Origin: Echinarachnius parma | Taxonomy: Eukaryota; Echinodermata; Echinoidea; Clypeasteroida; Echinarachniidae | Direction of reading: 5' to 3' | DNA length: 64,000 nt | Assembly: GCA_037951105.1 (NCBI GenBank) | Contig: JBAMJV010001355.1 | Span: forward strand, 112,769 to 176,768 | Shown here: positions 1 to 11,679 of the stretch, piece after piece | How positions within the stretch are numbered: the stretch's first letter is position 1 | Layout: each line of letters opens with the position of its first letter | Made by a program: the position numbers and the translations under genes | Notes under the pieces: model-generated | Databases searched by the model: none | Told to the model about the DNA's origin: nothing | The model's input: the letters and a program-made list of their open reading frames with translations, nothing else

Positions 1-220
1 TGTTAAATATTCAGTAAGTTTGATGACTGGCGTTTTTTAAAGAAGAACAAATGAAATGTTGTGTAGCTCTGCGTGCAAGAGGTAACACAGCGAAATCTAA
101 ATCAATACATTGGTGATGTAGAAGAGAAGTAAATCATAATAAAATATCGCCGCAAATCTTCTACTGCAAGCTCTGCAAATCATTAACGTTCCTTGAAGCT
201 GCAGTATATAGCATTGTGAT

Positions 221-725
221 TTTACAGTTTGGGTAAGGCTGAGCTTCAGTAACCAAAACCTAATAGTTATAATTTCACCATGGTCGAAAGGTATAGAAAA
301 TTAAAAACGACTGAGTAAAAAGCCTGTTATCATTCCAAAAGAGCTATTAAAACACAAGAGGGCGCTCTCTAAAAAGCATTGGTTTCAACCATTTTTCATA
401 CAAAATTATGCATGTGATGTTTTGTTGAAAAAAAAGAGATATTATCAACAACTATTTAAAAACCTCTATCGAAAAATTTTGAAAAAGTGCAAGCATTTTT
501 GTTATTATAAAAAAATCATCGAATAAATCTTGGACCCAGATTTATTCCGATCGGATAAATTTATTGATATTTCAGCCGTTTCTAAACCGATGTTGATCAA
601 ATAAAGTTTATTCTCTCGTTAAAATTGTATGCTCTATCAAATTTAACACTCAGTTTTTCATTATCTCACTAAACCATATTATTTCTTACAGCGCCCTCTA
701 TACCATAACTGAACTACCCCTTTAA
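221..725. mobile_element. Degenerate TIR element, TTAAAGGGATAGTT family
   Basis: The right end reads as an inverted CCCCTTTAAG terminus and the interior carries the phrases seen in the better copy at 41103-41673 (GAGGGCGCTCTCTAAAA, GGTTTCAACCATTTTT). The left terminus is worn. Nonautonomous; no coding sequence. It fills most of the stretch left of the first LRR exon. Confidence 0.55.
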
Positions 726-838
726 GAAATTTCGTATGTAGCATTATGTTATAATATTTGATTATGTATAATATTATATTATTTATCAACTTCATGGCCT
801 TTCCTACCAAATACAGGAACAATGGTGTTGATACTCAC

Positions 839-3800
839 AGCTGTTGCAGCTGGTCTTTGCCATCGAACAGACCAGGTTGAAGATGAATAGTTACGCTGGA
901 TCTTATCCGACTTTAGATTGGACAAAAAACGAAAACAAGAACATGCTGCTTTAATAATCCGGTGCATTATGTTTCTCGTGTTCGCACTTTAAGTACAGTT
1001 CTAGTCAAACGGATTGTCAATCAAAAGCTGAATCTGTAGCTGGAGTTGTAGCTGAGGACGCCCTCCAGAATTCTGAAAGTACCAATCACTGTTCAACAAC
1101 ACACGTTATTCTGACGTTTGGATGAAAAACAATTATTCGATATCCATAATAAAAAGTAATAATACATTGTTGTTAAAGGGATAGTTGAGTTTTGGTAAAA
1201 CTGAATTTTATTAACCAAAACCTGAACCATTACAGTACAAACTAGTAGTTATTACTCCACCATGCTCGAAAGGTATATAACATTACAAACGACTAAGTCA
1301 AAACCCGGTTATCATTAAAAAATAGCCGTTACAACTCACGAGGGCGCTCTCTAAAAGATCATTGGTTTCAACCATTTTTTCATACTAAATTGTGCGTGTG
1401 ATGTTTAATTAAAATAACGATTTAATAGAGGTATCATAAACAACTATTTCAAAACCTCTTTTGAATTTTTTGGAAAGAAGTGTAAAAGTATTTTATGTAT
1501 TTGTTTAACGAGTCAAGATATCGTCTAGCCAGACGATATATCAATACAATATTTTGAAATCAAATTGTACAACTATGAGAGCATTCGGAAGGGAATGATT
1601 TTCATTTTACATGTTTTATTCAATGAACTTTCAAATGGAATTAAAACCAACCAATTTAGTGTCATGGGGTATTTCGTACTCAAGTGTACCTTTAATACTT
1701 ACATATCCTGAAAGGATGGGACTGCAGCGAGAAATCCTGATTCGATATGCTTGATTGGGTTACCCAAGAAGTTCCTGGGTATCAAAATTGGTATAGTTTG
1801 TTATATGACTTGGTTTGTTGTGTTGATTGTAGGCATATAACTGTCACTCAACCTATGGTAAAAAAAACAAAAACGAATCAATTTGATTCGTTATTGTGTT
1901 ATGTTTTAAAGCAAAAAAATAGATCGTATTTGTATAGCGCCTAATGCAGTACAGCCTCTAAGCGCTTTAATATTATTATCCCTGGTCATTTGGTACAGGT
2001 CAGACCCGCACAGTTATCTTGTACACATTCTCAACTCCCCGGGGAGCATACTAGTTGTGGGTAACCCTATAGGTGCCCCAAGCTAATTTTAACCAGACCA
2101 GGTACCCATTTATACAATCTGGGTAGAGAGCAGCAAATGTGGATTTATTGTCTTGCTGAAGGACAAACGGAGTGGGCTGGGTTCGAACTCGGGATCTCAC
2201 GATCGAAAAGCACGCGCTCTACCAATCTTGCCACACCACTTCGAAAATAAAGCTAACAGAAAATGGTCACCCTATAATATCAATTCAAAACATTTTCCAC
2301 TTAAAACGCACAATTTACGTCAAGCGATTTAAAATAATACAAAAAAGCGTTTAGTACACGTATTAATATTTTTTTTTTTTTTGTCTGACCTACAGATATA
2401 AAACACTTGCCCTACACTTTTCTACGAAAGGCTTGCGTCCAATGCGTATACTCGGTAAAGTACCTATTTAATTTCCGCGTCAAATTTAACATAATGGTTG
2501 TGAAATGTTTGTGGTTGTGATCGGGCAAAAGTAAGGATGCAGTCGGAAGTATTTTGAGAAAGATGCTTTGATTTCATAGACAAATCGCCTCCGACACAAA
2601 TGTCAGGGATGCGTACAAAAAAGGTACTACGAAATACACAATTTTACCCTCGATGGTCATCGATAGTAATTATTCGTATTACGTGCAAAGCGTATTATAT
2701 GCGAGCAATATTCGGCAAAATCCAGTGATTATATATTCGTGATAATTATTTTGATGTCGGCGAATTTGAAAATGAAGATGATAACGCAAACGTTCAATGT
2801 CCTGCATTTACTTAATTGGTAATTCGGCTATAATTATATATAAATAATGATTCATGAATTGGTACTTACGTGATGAACAGCTTAGAAAGACCCTCAAAAA
2901 AAGATGCATTCAACGAAGTCATTAAGTTGTAGGCAATGATTCTGTGTGTTGTTTTAAGGAACGAAAACAGTGAAAGAACAACCTGTAGTAATTACAATTG
3001 CAATCATCAATTATGCTTAAAAAGACGAAATTACTATCAGAAACGAGAATCAGCGGCCAAACAAGGAAAGTAGCAACAATATATTTATCCCATTTTTGTA
3101 AACAGTGTCCCCCTACTTCTCACTCTATTTTTTTGGAGAAAGAAAGAAAGACAAAATTTCGTTACATCACTGCTTCTACTTTAGTCGTATATTCAAATCG
3201 TATAGGCAAACTCGTGTACTAGTATTTTACTCATACAAGTTTATCATTAAAGGCCCATAAGACATGTAATTAAAAACAACAATGACAATATACCACAATT
3301 ATACAACTTAATAAGGGGTATGTGATTTATGCGTATGAAGCGGGACGCTGGGAACTCCAGCCGCCAGAGTTTCGAAGGGGTAACCTCGCTAGTCATAAGG
3401 ACCGCTATTTATAACGTGTAACTTCCTATACGTGAAGGACCGCTAATCATAAAACGAAAAGGGGGTCACTATTCATAAAGGCATATGGTATAGGAAGTTA
3501 CACGTTATGAATTATAGCGGTCCTTATGACTAGCGGTCCTTATGACTAGCGGTCCTTATGACTAGCGAGCGGACCCCGTTTTGAAAGCTGCCATATTCGG
3601 GGGAAAACATAGATTCGAGAAAACCACGTCACATGTAGGCAAACCCTTGTCACATTCGAGCAAATTAATGCCGTATTTGGACCAACCTTATTATATTCGG
3701 GGCAATCCGTATTACCATTCGTATTTTTTGTTTGCTTGTAAGGTGGAAAACTTGAATATATGGAAAAACACCCGAGCCCCCTTAGAAAAAAATACCCGAA

Positions 3801-6800
3801 CGCCCATGATGGTAAGTCATATTTCATATAACTTCAATCGTGTTTGAATTTGGAAAATATTTAACTGTTAAAGTTAAGTTAATTTAAAAATAGTACATGA
3901 CATGACATTTATAAGTTAACACAATTAGAAATATTAACTTCATTTGGGGCATATTTTACGAAAGTAACATTCATCACTGTTGTACTTTGGACATCGATCC
4001 CTACCGAAAAGAACAGTGTCCCACAGTGTTGACCATAGTGTTAAATTAGAGCGTTATCACAGTATGAAACCAACTCACACCATGAATACACTGTGAATAC
4101 TGACCGCACTGTTACGGTGTAAAAATTGCCTGCGTTCAACAATGTGTAGAATAGTCCCAGCAATTTCACAGTTTGATGAGAGTACACACTGTGAAAACGC
4201 TCCAATTTGACATAGTCTTCACAGTGTTTTCACACTGTGATGCACACTGTGAAACACAGTGTTGTCACATTGTTGCACACTATGTTCTTTCCGATATAAA
4301 CTGGGCTCCAAAAGAAACTTATCACTTTTCAGAGCGACGCTCACTAAAATCCATAGCATCAAATTGAATCATATTTAAAAATAGATAAGCTATCATTCTC
4401 CTTATGAAGCATATCTGAAAAATTAAAAGTTTGCTCTTGTCCAAAAGAGAAAAATGCCATGGAATCACTACAGGTCACTTTTCAAAAATCACAAAAACTG
4501 GTCGCTGCGAACCTCCACGAAAGGCGGTCTATTCAGAACTTTCAATAGCTATTCATTCAACTTCAAAGCGGGTGTATATGTAACCACTAGACTGGCTATT
4601 GTCCGTACCGAGCTCTGTGCCCGGAAAGCGAGCAGTGTCTGTGATTTTTGAAAAATTACCTCTTGCAATTTCACCTTATTTTATTCTTTGTTGACTAAAG
4701 CAAACATATTTCGTTTTAGATGAGCTTGCTAAGGAGTATTATAGCAAATCTATGCCCAATTATGATGAATTATTATGCTTTGGATTTTAATGTGTGTTGC
4801 TCTGAAGAAGTGATATGTTTCTTTTGGAGCCCAGTTTAGTTTAGACTGTATTCCATACGTAACCCCTATAGCGCCGCCAACGAGAGTTCTGCGCAACAGC
4901 TACAGTTGCCTCTAAATGTTGAAGATCGACTCGTCAAAGTTGTTTTTAAAAAAATGACCTTCCACTTTCAGAAATTGTATTTCCGTACGTAAATGTTATA
5001 AATGAGCCCATACGACACGATCGCTGCACAAAACCAGAGGTAAAGGTTAGTTTTATGTGTGTATTGGCGCCATATCTGCATGTTGAGGACAATAGACATT
5101 CTCTCGCAGGATCTCAAATCGGCTTGTAACGCAAAATGAGGCGACCTCGTGACGCATGACCATAGGTGAATGTGTGTGTGTGTTTGTGTGTGCCCTGTCG
5201 CTATGCCATGCGCTTATATTGGTTCCTCTGCATTCGGCTATTTTCGAGACGGGTGTTTATGTAATGTCTTAAAATTAATTTGTAAGTGGAAGCCTTGTTT
5301 TACCTTGTTTTGGTAATGGGGTTCATTCAAATGTATTTATATGGCCTTTGCATATTCAAACGTGCTATCAATATGTATTCTGTAATCTGTAAGACATATT
5401 TGTTAAGTTGCAAGAGGTTTTGTATATAATCCCCAATGCATCAACGTGTATTTCGTCTTTCAAAACAGGCAACGTAAAATTGCCAGATACGCATCAATGA
5501 TCCTTTTGTTATCTGTTTCGCTCTCCCCGCTGTGAGCGATGTTGAACACGGTACATTCGCAAACAAATAGAAGCATCGGACAATCCCCAGGGGTCAAACT
5601 TTGGAGGCGCAAAGGACCCCTTTATCCACGGGTACACCCCGGGAGACTCATATTTTTGGATTTGTTACATTCTCCTCTAAATATTCATATGTTCAACAAT
5701 CAGTACGCTTTTCGATGCACAAAAGACCTCTGGGCTGCCGGTCTATATGTGGGGGAAACGAGATGTAAGAGAAAGAAATAAAATAGAGTCTAGCAAGTTT
5801 AGACTATTTCTGATAGGGCTAGGACGCGCGGAATAATACTTACAGGCGTTCCAGATTGGCAAGATCTTTAAAAGCTCCTGGCGGGATGGTTGCAAGATGG
5901 TTCAACTCAAAATCACTAAAAACAATGATATTATTATTATAAAGATATAATTTGTAATAACAACAACAACTATACTAATCACCCCTTTTTCACTATCATC
6001 ATATTTCAGGCTTATTCGGTCCTGTCGATTAGGTCGGTCACATTAATTTCATTTCAATTAATGGCAACTTCGAGTATAGGTATAACCAAATTTAAGATAA
6101 AGATGCCTTCGCTAGTAATATATAAGTATAACTTTACAGTTGAACATCACTGTTATTAAATTTGAGAGCTTAATTCCAAAGGGCGCTAAATCTACTTGTT
6201 CAACTCTCGAGAAAAACAGGTTTCTTTGCCCAACGTTGTACACATGCCTATGGGAAATTGAAAATGGACCGTTCCATATTGGGATTTGGATTGCGCAATT
6301 TGTCCTACAAATTATTTTTCTAGATAGCCACATAGCTCATTAATGTACTGATATCGTTAACTCAATTTTTTAAGGAAAGTGGATCAGGCGCATTTTGGAA
6401 CTAAGCTCTTTAAATATGCCCGTATACGTTTCTTGAACATTACATACGAGTCAAGACATGATATGCACAATGCATCGATGTGTGACGTACGGGCCGCGAA
6501 TTTTTTTTTCCCAAACAGGTTTGCAAATACTTGTGAATTAGCGACTTGGTCAGAGACCACGCATACCCGAAATTTCCGACTTGTATAAATTCGAACATGT
6601 AGTCGAGTGCCGTAAAAATAGCAAATACAAAAAACATTAAACCAAGGTAGGATTCGAACCAGGGATCTCTAACATATCAGTCAAGCTCTCTACCGACTGA
6701 GCTATCTCAATTTCGCTTGGTTGGTATAGGTATACCCTAACATTAACCCTTACCCTAACCCTAATGTTAGTGGCTATAGGTCTGATTTAGTGGCTATAGG

Positions 6801-9303
6801 TCAGATTTAGTGGCTATAGGTCAGATTTGGTGGCTATAAGTCTATTTATAACTCGAATTGAATACGCGCGTTTTGGTCTCCATTCAGGTCGCCCGATTCC
6901 AATTAAACGGGCATATCTTATGCGTTAGTGCCATAGCAAACCTGTTTGGGAAAAACAATTGCGCGACCGGGCCGGCGGGTTCGATCGCGATATTTGGTGT
7001 TTCCATCATACGAAATGCGATTGATGTTACACAAGATCCCGCAAAAGATGCGCGAATTGAGGGATCGAATCAGCTTGGGTAATTCACACCCTTTTTTAAA
7101 GAAAAACGTCGAAACCTGTGAACCTTGAAAAACCTTGAAAAACACCCCTTTTTAAAGAAAACGTCGACGACGCCGTATACCTGAAAATGATACCCTTTCG
7201 ACGTGTTTTGGGATGCGGGTGCGTAGCCAGTCATGTTGAGAGTGACCCCCCTGGGAAATATAATACAGTAGGCTAACCAAGGTCAACATTTAGAAAGTCT
7301 TTTGTTGATATATACGTACATAAAGTAGAGGTTATGTAGACCTTTGAAACATCCCTCATCCAGCCGTGATATCTGATTCCATTCAAGGTACCTATGAATA
7401 AATTGAAAAAACACAACTTCTGCTTACATAATAATAATACAACAAGTAAAATTGATGCTGAATGTTACTGTTTATGTTTTATGAATTCACAAACTGACAA
7501 ACATGTAGAAGTAAGTGAAAACAAACACCTATTAAGCACGGCACGTGCGGTACACATACACAATAATATTCACACACTCACAAATTTAAAGCACACTATC
7601 GATTTATTCGCGCACAAACGCTAACCCAAAATATATGGATACATTGAATCTTTGTCGTGTACCTAGACATGAAAGACATGATTATGAATAATTATATTAT
7701 AGGCTATTTCTTCCTCATAAATGTCAATTAGTATTAAAACGAGATACTATAATTAAACGTATATAATAGCATAATCGTCAGTGGCGTAATGATACAACAC
7801 TTTGTTTGTTGGGGGGGAGGGGGGGGAGGGGGGGGGGGGCAAAACAAATTCGGCATCACCACCAGGTTTGGCGTAATGGGTGGCTAATTTTCGATCAAAG
7901 TGTCAGTCTGGGACTTTGCGAGGGAGCGAAGCGACCAAGTTCGAAGCGACTGAGCGGGGGAGGGTGTGGGAGGGAGTGTCCCCCATCCCACGGTAGGAAG
8001 CTTTTGCATTTTGGGACTTGAAATTGTGCAATCTGGTGCATACGTAGGAAGGAAATTCTTGACGCCTTGTACTTTATGTGTGTAAGTGCGTTATGATTCT
8101 ACCGACTGGGAAAACAAGTTTCATTTGTTTCATGAAGAATCATTATTATTAAATATGCACCCCTAAACAAATACACGCTAAGTGACATAATAAATTTCAA
8201 ACATTGCACCAAATGCAACATTATTTATGATTCAACAACACGGAACAAGGTATACAAGACGTAGACAAGACCGATTCCGGAAGGAGCGAAGCGACCGAGA
8301 GGGGGAGCGTGTGATGGGAGGTGGGTGTCCTCCGTCCGTTAGGGAGCATTTGCAATTGTTTACATGAAATTATGCAATCTGGTGCATACCTATGAAGGGA
8401 ATTTGACTTGACATTATGTAGAATCTGAGTTATCATGTCTTAAGAAATACTGTTTTTTATAATCACGGGTATCAAATAAGAAATTAACCATGATTTAATT
8501 TTACCCAATTTTTTATGATGAGAGGACAACCAGCAAGCCAGTGACATAAGTTAAACAAATGTATTTGTGAATACAAGAGTTTATAAGGTGAATTTGGTCA
8601 GGTAAAATACTTACAACCAACGTAGATTATCAAGACCTTGGAAAGTACCGCTCCCCAGATAAGTCAAACTATTATTTTTGAGAATCCTTGTACAAAAACA
8701 AAAGCATGTAGGCATGTTAAACTGTAACTCATGTTGAATATATATTTAGAAAGATTATTGTAGTATCTGCAATTTAACTAAGGCAATCTCGTGCAATATT
8801 TATAATTAGCATACTTATTTTGTCATTATTTGCGAACTCGAATTCGTATTATGAATAACGGTTCTTATGAAAAGTGACCCATGCAAATATGGATTATAAA
8901 TAGCGCCCCTTTTTCATGTTTTGACATAGCGACCCTGATAATGAATAGCGGTTCTTATAAAAAGCGATGTCATCCCATAATGTTGTTTTAGCTTTTGAGA
9001 TGTTTGTAAATACCCCTTTACGTTATCGTGCAATAATGAAATATTGCTTGTTGAATGAATACCATAAGTTTAATACGTTCTCAACATGTAGAAGAAAATC
9101 AGATTCTCTACTTAAATGCAAAGATTTGAAAGGTAACATTCTTCATTATTCAAACCAAAAAAAAAAAAATACGCTAGTTCGATCAATTTATTTCGGAATG
9201 GACGTATGTGCAACTGAACAGGATACATTACAGTTTCCAGAGCCTCGGTAGTCCCGCGAAGACCCGTGGTGGCAAAACTTGGATCTGGGCTGAATTCAAG
9301 TCA
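839..9303 (-). CDS. Extracellular leucine-rich-repeat protein, six LRR exons (partial gene)
   Basis: Six separate minus-strand exons, in transcription order 9303-9232, 8686-8615, 5915-5844, 2941-2870, 1774-1703 and 910-839. Each is exactly 72 nt, has an AG acceptor and a GT donor (GTAAGT or similar; the last is GTGAGT), and all introns are phase 2, so the exons join in frame. Each encodes one 24-residue LRR; readable cores include LPPRVFAGLPRLWKL, NNSLTYLGSGTFQGL, IPPGAFKDLANLERL, NASFFEGLSKL, NPIKHIESGFLAAVP and LQPGLFDG. One LRR per 72-nt phase-2 exon is the known layout of LGR/relaxin-receptor-type GPCRs and of Slit-like proteins; the window does not tell these apart. The N-terminal exons lie upstream (higher coordinates, not found) and the C-terminal part lies off the left edge. 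No single exon is long enough to stand out as an ORF. Identity as LRR exons is strong; the subfamily is open. Confidence 0.82.
1173..1500. mobile_element. Truncated TIR element, TTAAAGGGATAGTT family
   Basis: A clean left terminus, TTAAAGGGATAGTTGAG, is followed by the same interior as the copies at 221-725 and 41103-41673. The right terminus is not present, so this copy is cut short. It lies in an intron of the LRR gene. Confidence 0.55.
2030..2240 (-). mobile_element. tRNA-derived SINE
   Basis: On the minus strand a tRNA-like head shows an A-box-like TTGGTAGAGCGCG and a B-box-like GAGTTCGAACCC, followed by a body containing the reverse of TCTTGCTGAAGGACA and of a GGTACCCATTTA/CTGGGTAGAG block. 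The same body occurs at about 29790-30310. The head plus shared body marks a SINE rather than a tRNA gene. Intronic in the LRR gene. Confidence 0.65.
3389..3565. repeat. Imperfect inverted repeat with a 16-bp tandem tail
   Basis: A left arm at 3389-3430 and a right arm at 3489-3533 are near-perfect reverse complements (CTAGTCATAAGGACCGC against GCGGTCCTTATGACTAG, continuing into AACGTGTAACTTCC). The last 16 bp of the right arm, CGGTCCTTATGACTAG, is then repeated so that three copies stand head to tail at 3518-3565. The loop contains further decayed CGCTAATCATAA words. Confidence 0.8.
3588..3735. repeat. Degenerate ATATTCGGGCAAA repeat block
   Basis: Several spaced copies of ATATTCGGGG, CACATTCGAGCAAA and TATATTCGGGGCAA occur about every 20-30 bp. 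The same word recurs at 29480-29690 (other strand) and 40165-40335. The short open frames across it are by-products of the repeat. Confidence 0.5.
4005..4293. mobile_element. MITE-like element built of CACAGTGT words
   Basis: Ends are an inverted pair (CGAAAAGAAC at the left, GTTCTTTCCG at the right). The interior holds more than ten copies of CACAGTG or CACTGTG in both orientations, often as CACACTGTGA palindromes. No coding capacity. Confidence 0.55.
4297..4838. mobile_element. TIR element, TAAACTGGGCTCC termini
   Basis: Long terminal inverted repeats: TAAACTGGGCTCCAAAAG at the left and its reverse complement at the right, extending about 30 bp with few mismatches. The 540-bp interior has no credible ORF. 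It abuts the CACAGTG element. The family was not recognised. Confidence 0.75.
4839..5843. other. Intron of LRR gene, no gene seen
   Basis: About 1 kb between the TIR element and the next LRR exon. Apart from a short TG-rich stretch near 5170-5195, nothing is recognisable on either strand. Confidence 0.5.
6635..6720 (-). repeat. tRNA-like sequence (SINE head or tRNA relic)
   Basis: The minus strand shows ATAGCTCAGTCGGTAGAG (A-box/D-arm) and GGTTCGAATCC (B-box/T-arm), flanked by CCAAG and CTTGG. The anticodon arm does not close cleanly, so a working tRNA gene is unlikely; a tRNA-derived SINE head or pseudogene fits better. Confidence 0.5.
6731..6847. repeat. Telomere-like patch and 20-bp tandem repeat
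   Basis: A short run of CCCTAA-type hexamers (ACCCTTACCCTAACCCTAA) sits between inverted arms CTAACATTA (6737-6745) and TAATGTTAG (6762-6770). It runs into four tandem copies of AGTGGCTATAGGTCAGATTT. Confidence 0.65.
6848..7780. other. Intronic stretch, little recognisable
   Basis: Only a short duplicated phrase (CCTTTTTTAAAGAAAAACGTCG near 7090 and a close copy near 7148) stands out. No gene, RNA or transposon terminus was found. Confidence 0.4.
7780..8415. repeat. G-rich hAT-like element remains with a 130-bp direct repeat
   Basis: CAGTGGCGTAA at 7780 resembles the CAGTGGCGTAG terminus of the other G-rich elements here and is followed by a poly-G tract. A segment at about 7918-8066 is repeated at 8283-8413 (GAGCGAAGCGACC at its start, GCAATCTGGTGCATAC near its end). 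Noncoding. Confidence 0.5.
8850..8965. repeat. Short AATAGCGGTTCTTATGA repeats
   Basis: Two copies of AATAACGGTTCTTATGAAAA / AATAGCGGTTCTTATAAAAA flank a GC-richer core. The wording is close to the 16-bp unit at 3518-3565 (GCGGTCCTTATGA), suggesting one dispersed repeat family in the introns of the LRR gene. Confidence 0.45.
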
Positions 9304-9600
9304 CTGTAAAAAAAAAAACACATATTAAAATACATTATTATATAACCGCGTTAATGTAATGAAATTACAGCACAATCAACAATATTATGTAATGCTAATT
9401 AACACACCACAATCGATCTAACCAAATAAAATGTTACAATTGTATACACCTATATACTATAATGCGTTATTGTAAACCATAATTGTAAACCATATAATAA
9501 TACTAATGAAATAGTAATCGTAAAGTATAATCAAATTAAATAATCAATGGATAATTATTATAGTTATGTGTGTTTAAAAACAAAACGAGATTGGTGGTTA

Positions 9601-10513
9601 TATAGGTTTTCCCACTCAAGTTGACACTTTTTTCAATCGAATTCATTAAGGGTCATTCAAATTCACGCATTGTCGCGTAATCTTTGGTATCGGTCTTTCA
9701 AATTCGAATTAGTGCAAGCGAATTCGCATAAGCCTTTGTGAATAGACACAGGAGTTCATTTATGGGCACTCGAATTCGCGAATGTGCAGCCAAATGTCAA
9801 CTTGGTGCATACAAATTAACGCGTCGTGCCCTTTCACGAATTCCAATGACCGAATTGGCGCCAGCGTAAACTATGTGCCGAATTGAATTACCATTGATGA
9901 AAAGGTACGCTCTTTGTGCAAATTCACTTGCTCCGACGTGATTTTGAACGACTATTATACGAATTTTAATGCTGCTTTGACACGGCGATCACAAATGGCA
10001 CGAATTCGTTTGCTCCCATTATCAATTTGAATGACACAATCGCGAAATTGCGCGGGAAAACATATAGTATAGGATTTATCGGTCAATTTCGTAAGTTGGC
10101 CACACGAATTCATTTTGTGTGCATTCAATTTCGCCGATTTTGTCACCGCAGCTGTATTTTGCAGTTCAAATTCGTTTTTAGCATTCGAATTCATATCGAT
10201 CATTCGAAAATATTTTGTTTGCATTCGATTTAAAACATGTTTCTATTTCGTAAAATTGTTATTCAATTTAAAGCGAGAAAATTAATTACGTAATACCGCC
10301 TTCCGTAAAATCCGTTGGCGAAATTGAATGCAAATAGCGTGTTTTTTCAATTGAATGCTAAAATGGTAAATCACTTGACCGAAGAGCTAAATCGTATGAA
10401 CAAAATGCAATTTTGAACCACAATCGCAAGCCTTCAGCTCAATTTCGCGAAATTGAATGAAACGCTTATCAAAACAAATGAGAAGTTTACGAAATTGGCA
10501 GAGAAAACCTATA
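9601..10513. mobile_element. Nonautonomous element rich in GAATTCG / CGAAATTG words
   Basis: Short inverted ends (TATAGGTTTTC at the left, GAAAACCTATA at the right) enclose about 910 bp crowded with AATTCG, GAATTCG and CGAAATTG words in both orientations. The short ORFs here, on opposite strands of one another, reflect that repetitiveness. Family not recognised. Confidence 0.5.
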
Positions 10514-11335
10514 ATTTCATTTGGGATATTGTTCCAAATTTTGGTCTAAAGTGTCCCATTGTTTTGGGACAAATAGTGTACTAGTTCGTGGCAGATTAAA
10601 ATGATCCACTTTGCCGAGTTTGCTACGTATGACAAATATTTTTCTTCGTACGTATTGTCATAAAGATGTCATATTGGATGATTTATACATAAATATGCCA
10701 ATATGACAAATAAATCAACTAATTTCAGTACTCCATTCGAATACAGTAATTCCATCGTTTGTGCGTAACAACCCTGCTTATTACTCGTTTTTGTATAATT
10801 AAATAAACAAGTTTATCAAGTTAAAATAACGCTCTAAATTGCCCCTAGCTAGAATAACTTAAAACATGTATGAAAATATTGGAGTTACAAAGTCAAAGGA
10901 AAAGGTCGCGAAGCATTACCAAGGAATCGCAAGCCTGGTTAGTTTGAATGCCTAAATAATGTTTTTTCTGACCTCAAACCATCTATTTTCAGGCTCTAAC
11001 CACTCCACAATCTGCATTGCGTTAATGAAATATTCTGCTTCAGTAACAAGCAACACAGACCGTCTGTAACGGTAACCGACTGGAATAAAAGATATGTGGC
11101 ATCGGGGAAGGACGGAATCAAGACAGTGCTTTAGCATTTTTAAGTAGATTCAGTGGTCTGCAGAAATCTTGTTTCGGACATGATTCATCGACAGATATCA
11201 TAAATCGTCAGATAATCTAGTCAATTTTGACAAAGGGATATGTTAAGAAGGTAAATGAAAAAACAATTTCAGGTCAAAATGAATGTTGATGACTTCAACT
11301 GAAGTAAAGTTCTTGTCAACATTAATTTTAGTGAT
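10514..11335. other. Intergenic or intronic, no gene seen
   Basis: Nothing coding was recognised. A small hairpin with arms GTCATATTGG and CCAATATGAC lies at about 10667-10712. Confidence 0.4.
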
Positions 11336-11336
11336 T

Positions 11337-11546
11337 TAAAGGGATCTAGTAAGTAACTCTTTCGTTAAAAACACGTGTACGATTGAAGTGTTCAGATGTT
11401 AAACTACCCACTGGATAGTCGTAACTGTGTACAACGTCAGTGCAATGAGGTAGTGAAAAACAGTTTGCATGTTTGCTTATTACTTGGCCATATAACGCCA
11501 ATTTTACTTTTTGCACATGTCAACAAATTGACTAGATCCCTTTAAA
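11337..11546. mobile_element. TIR element, TTAAAGGGATCTAGT family
   Basis: Inverted ends (TAAAGGGATCTAGT and ACTAGATCCCTTTA). Interior phrases (GATTGAAGTGTTCAGAT, TTTTTGCACATGTCAACAAA) recur at 55963-56344 and 40805-41765. Confidence 0.65.
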
Positions 11547-11679
11547 TGTATTATGTTATCATTTGAGCAATTGAATAGTTTTGATAGTCTGTATTCCTTT
11601 TGTTCAGACAGTCTTTTAATGACGTGTTACAGGAATAAATACAAAAGTACTTGTTTAAGGTTTCATCTACCAGAAACAT

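Noticed and set aside
1020-1080. A further LRR exon near the 839-910 exon
   Set aside because: A GCTGCAACTCCAGCTAC-like stretch gives Leu/Gln-rich peptide, but there is no 72-nt exon with matching splice sites.
6731-6766. True interstitial telomere
   Set aside because: Only three or four imperfect hexamers; too short to claim.
7806-8021. Gly-rich ORF at a poly-G tract
   Set aside because: Product of a homopolymer tract in a repeat element.
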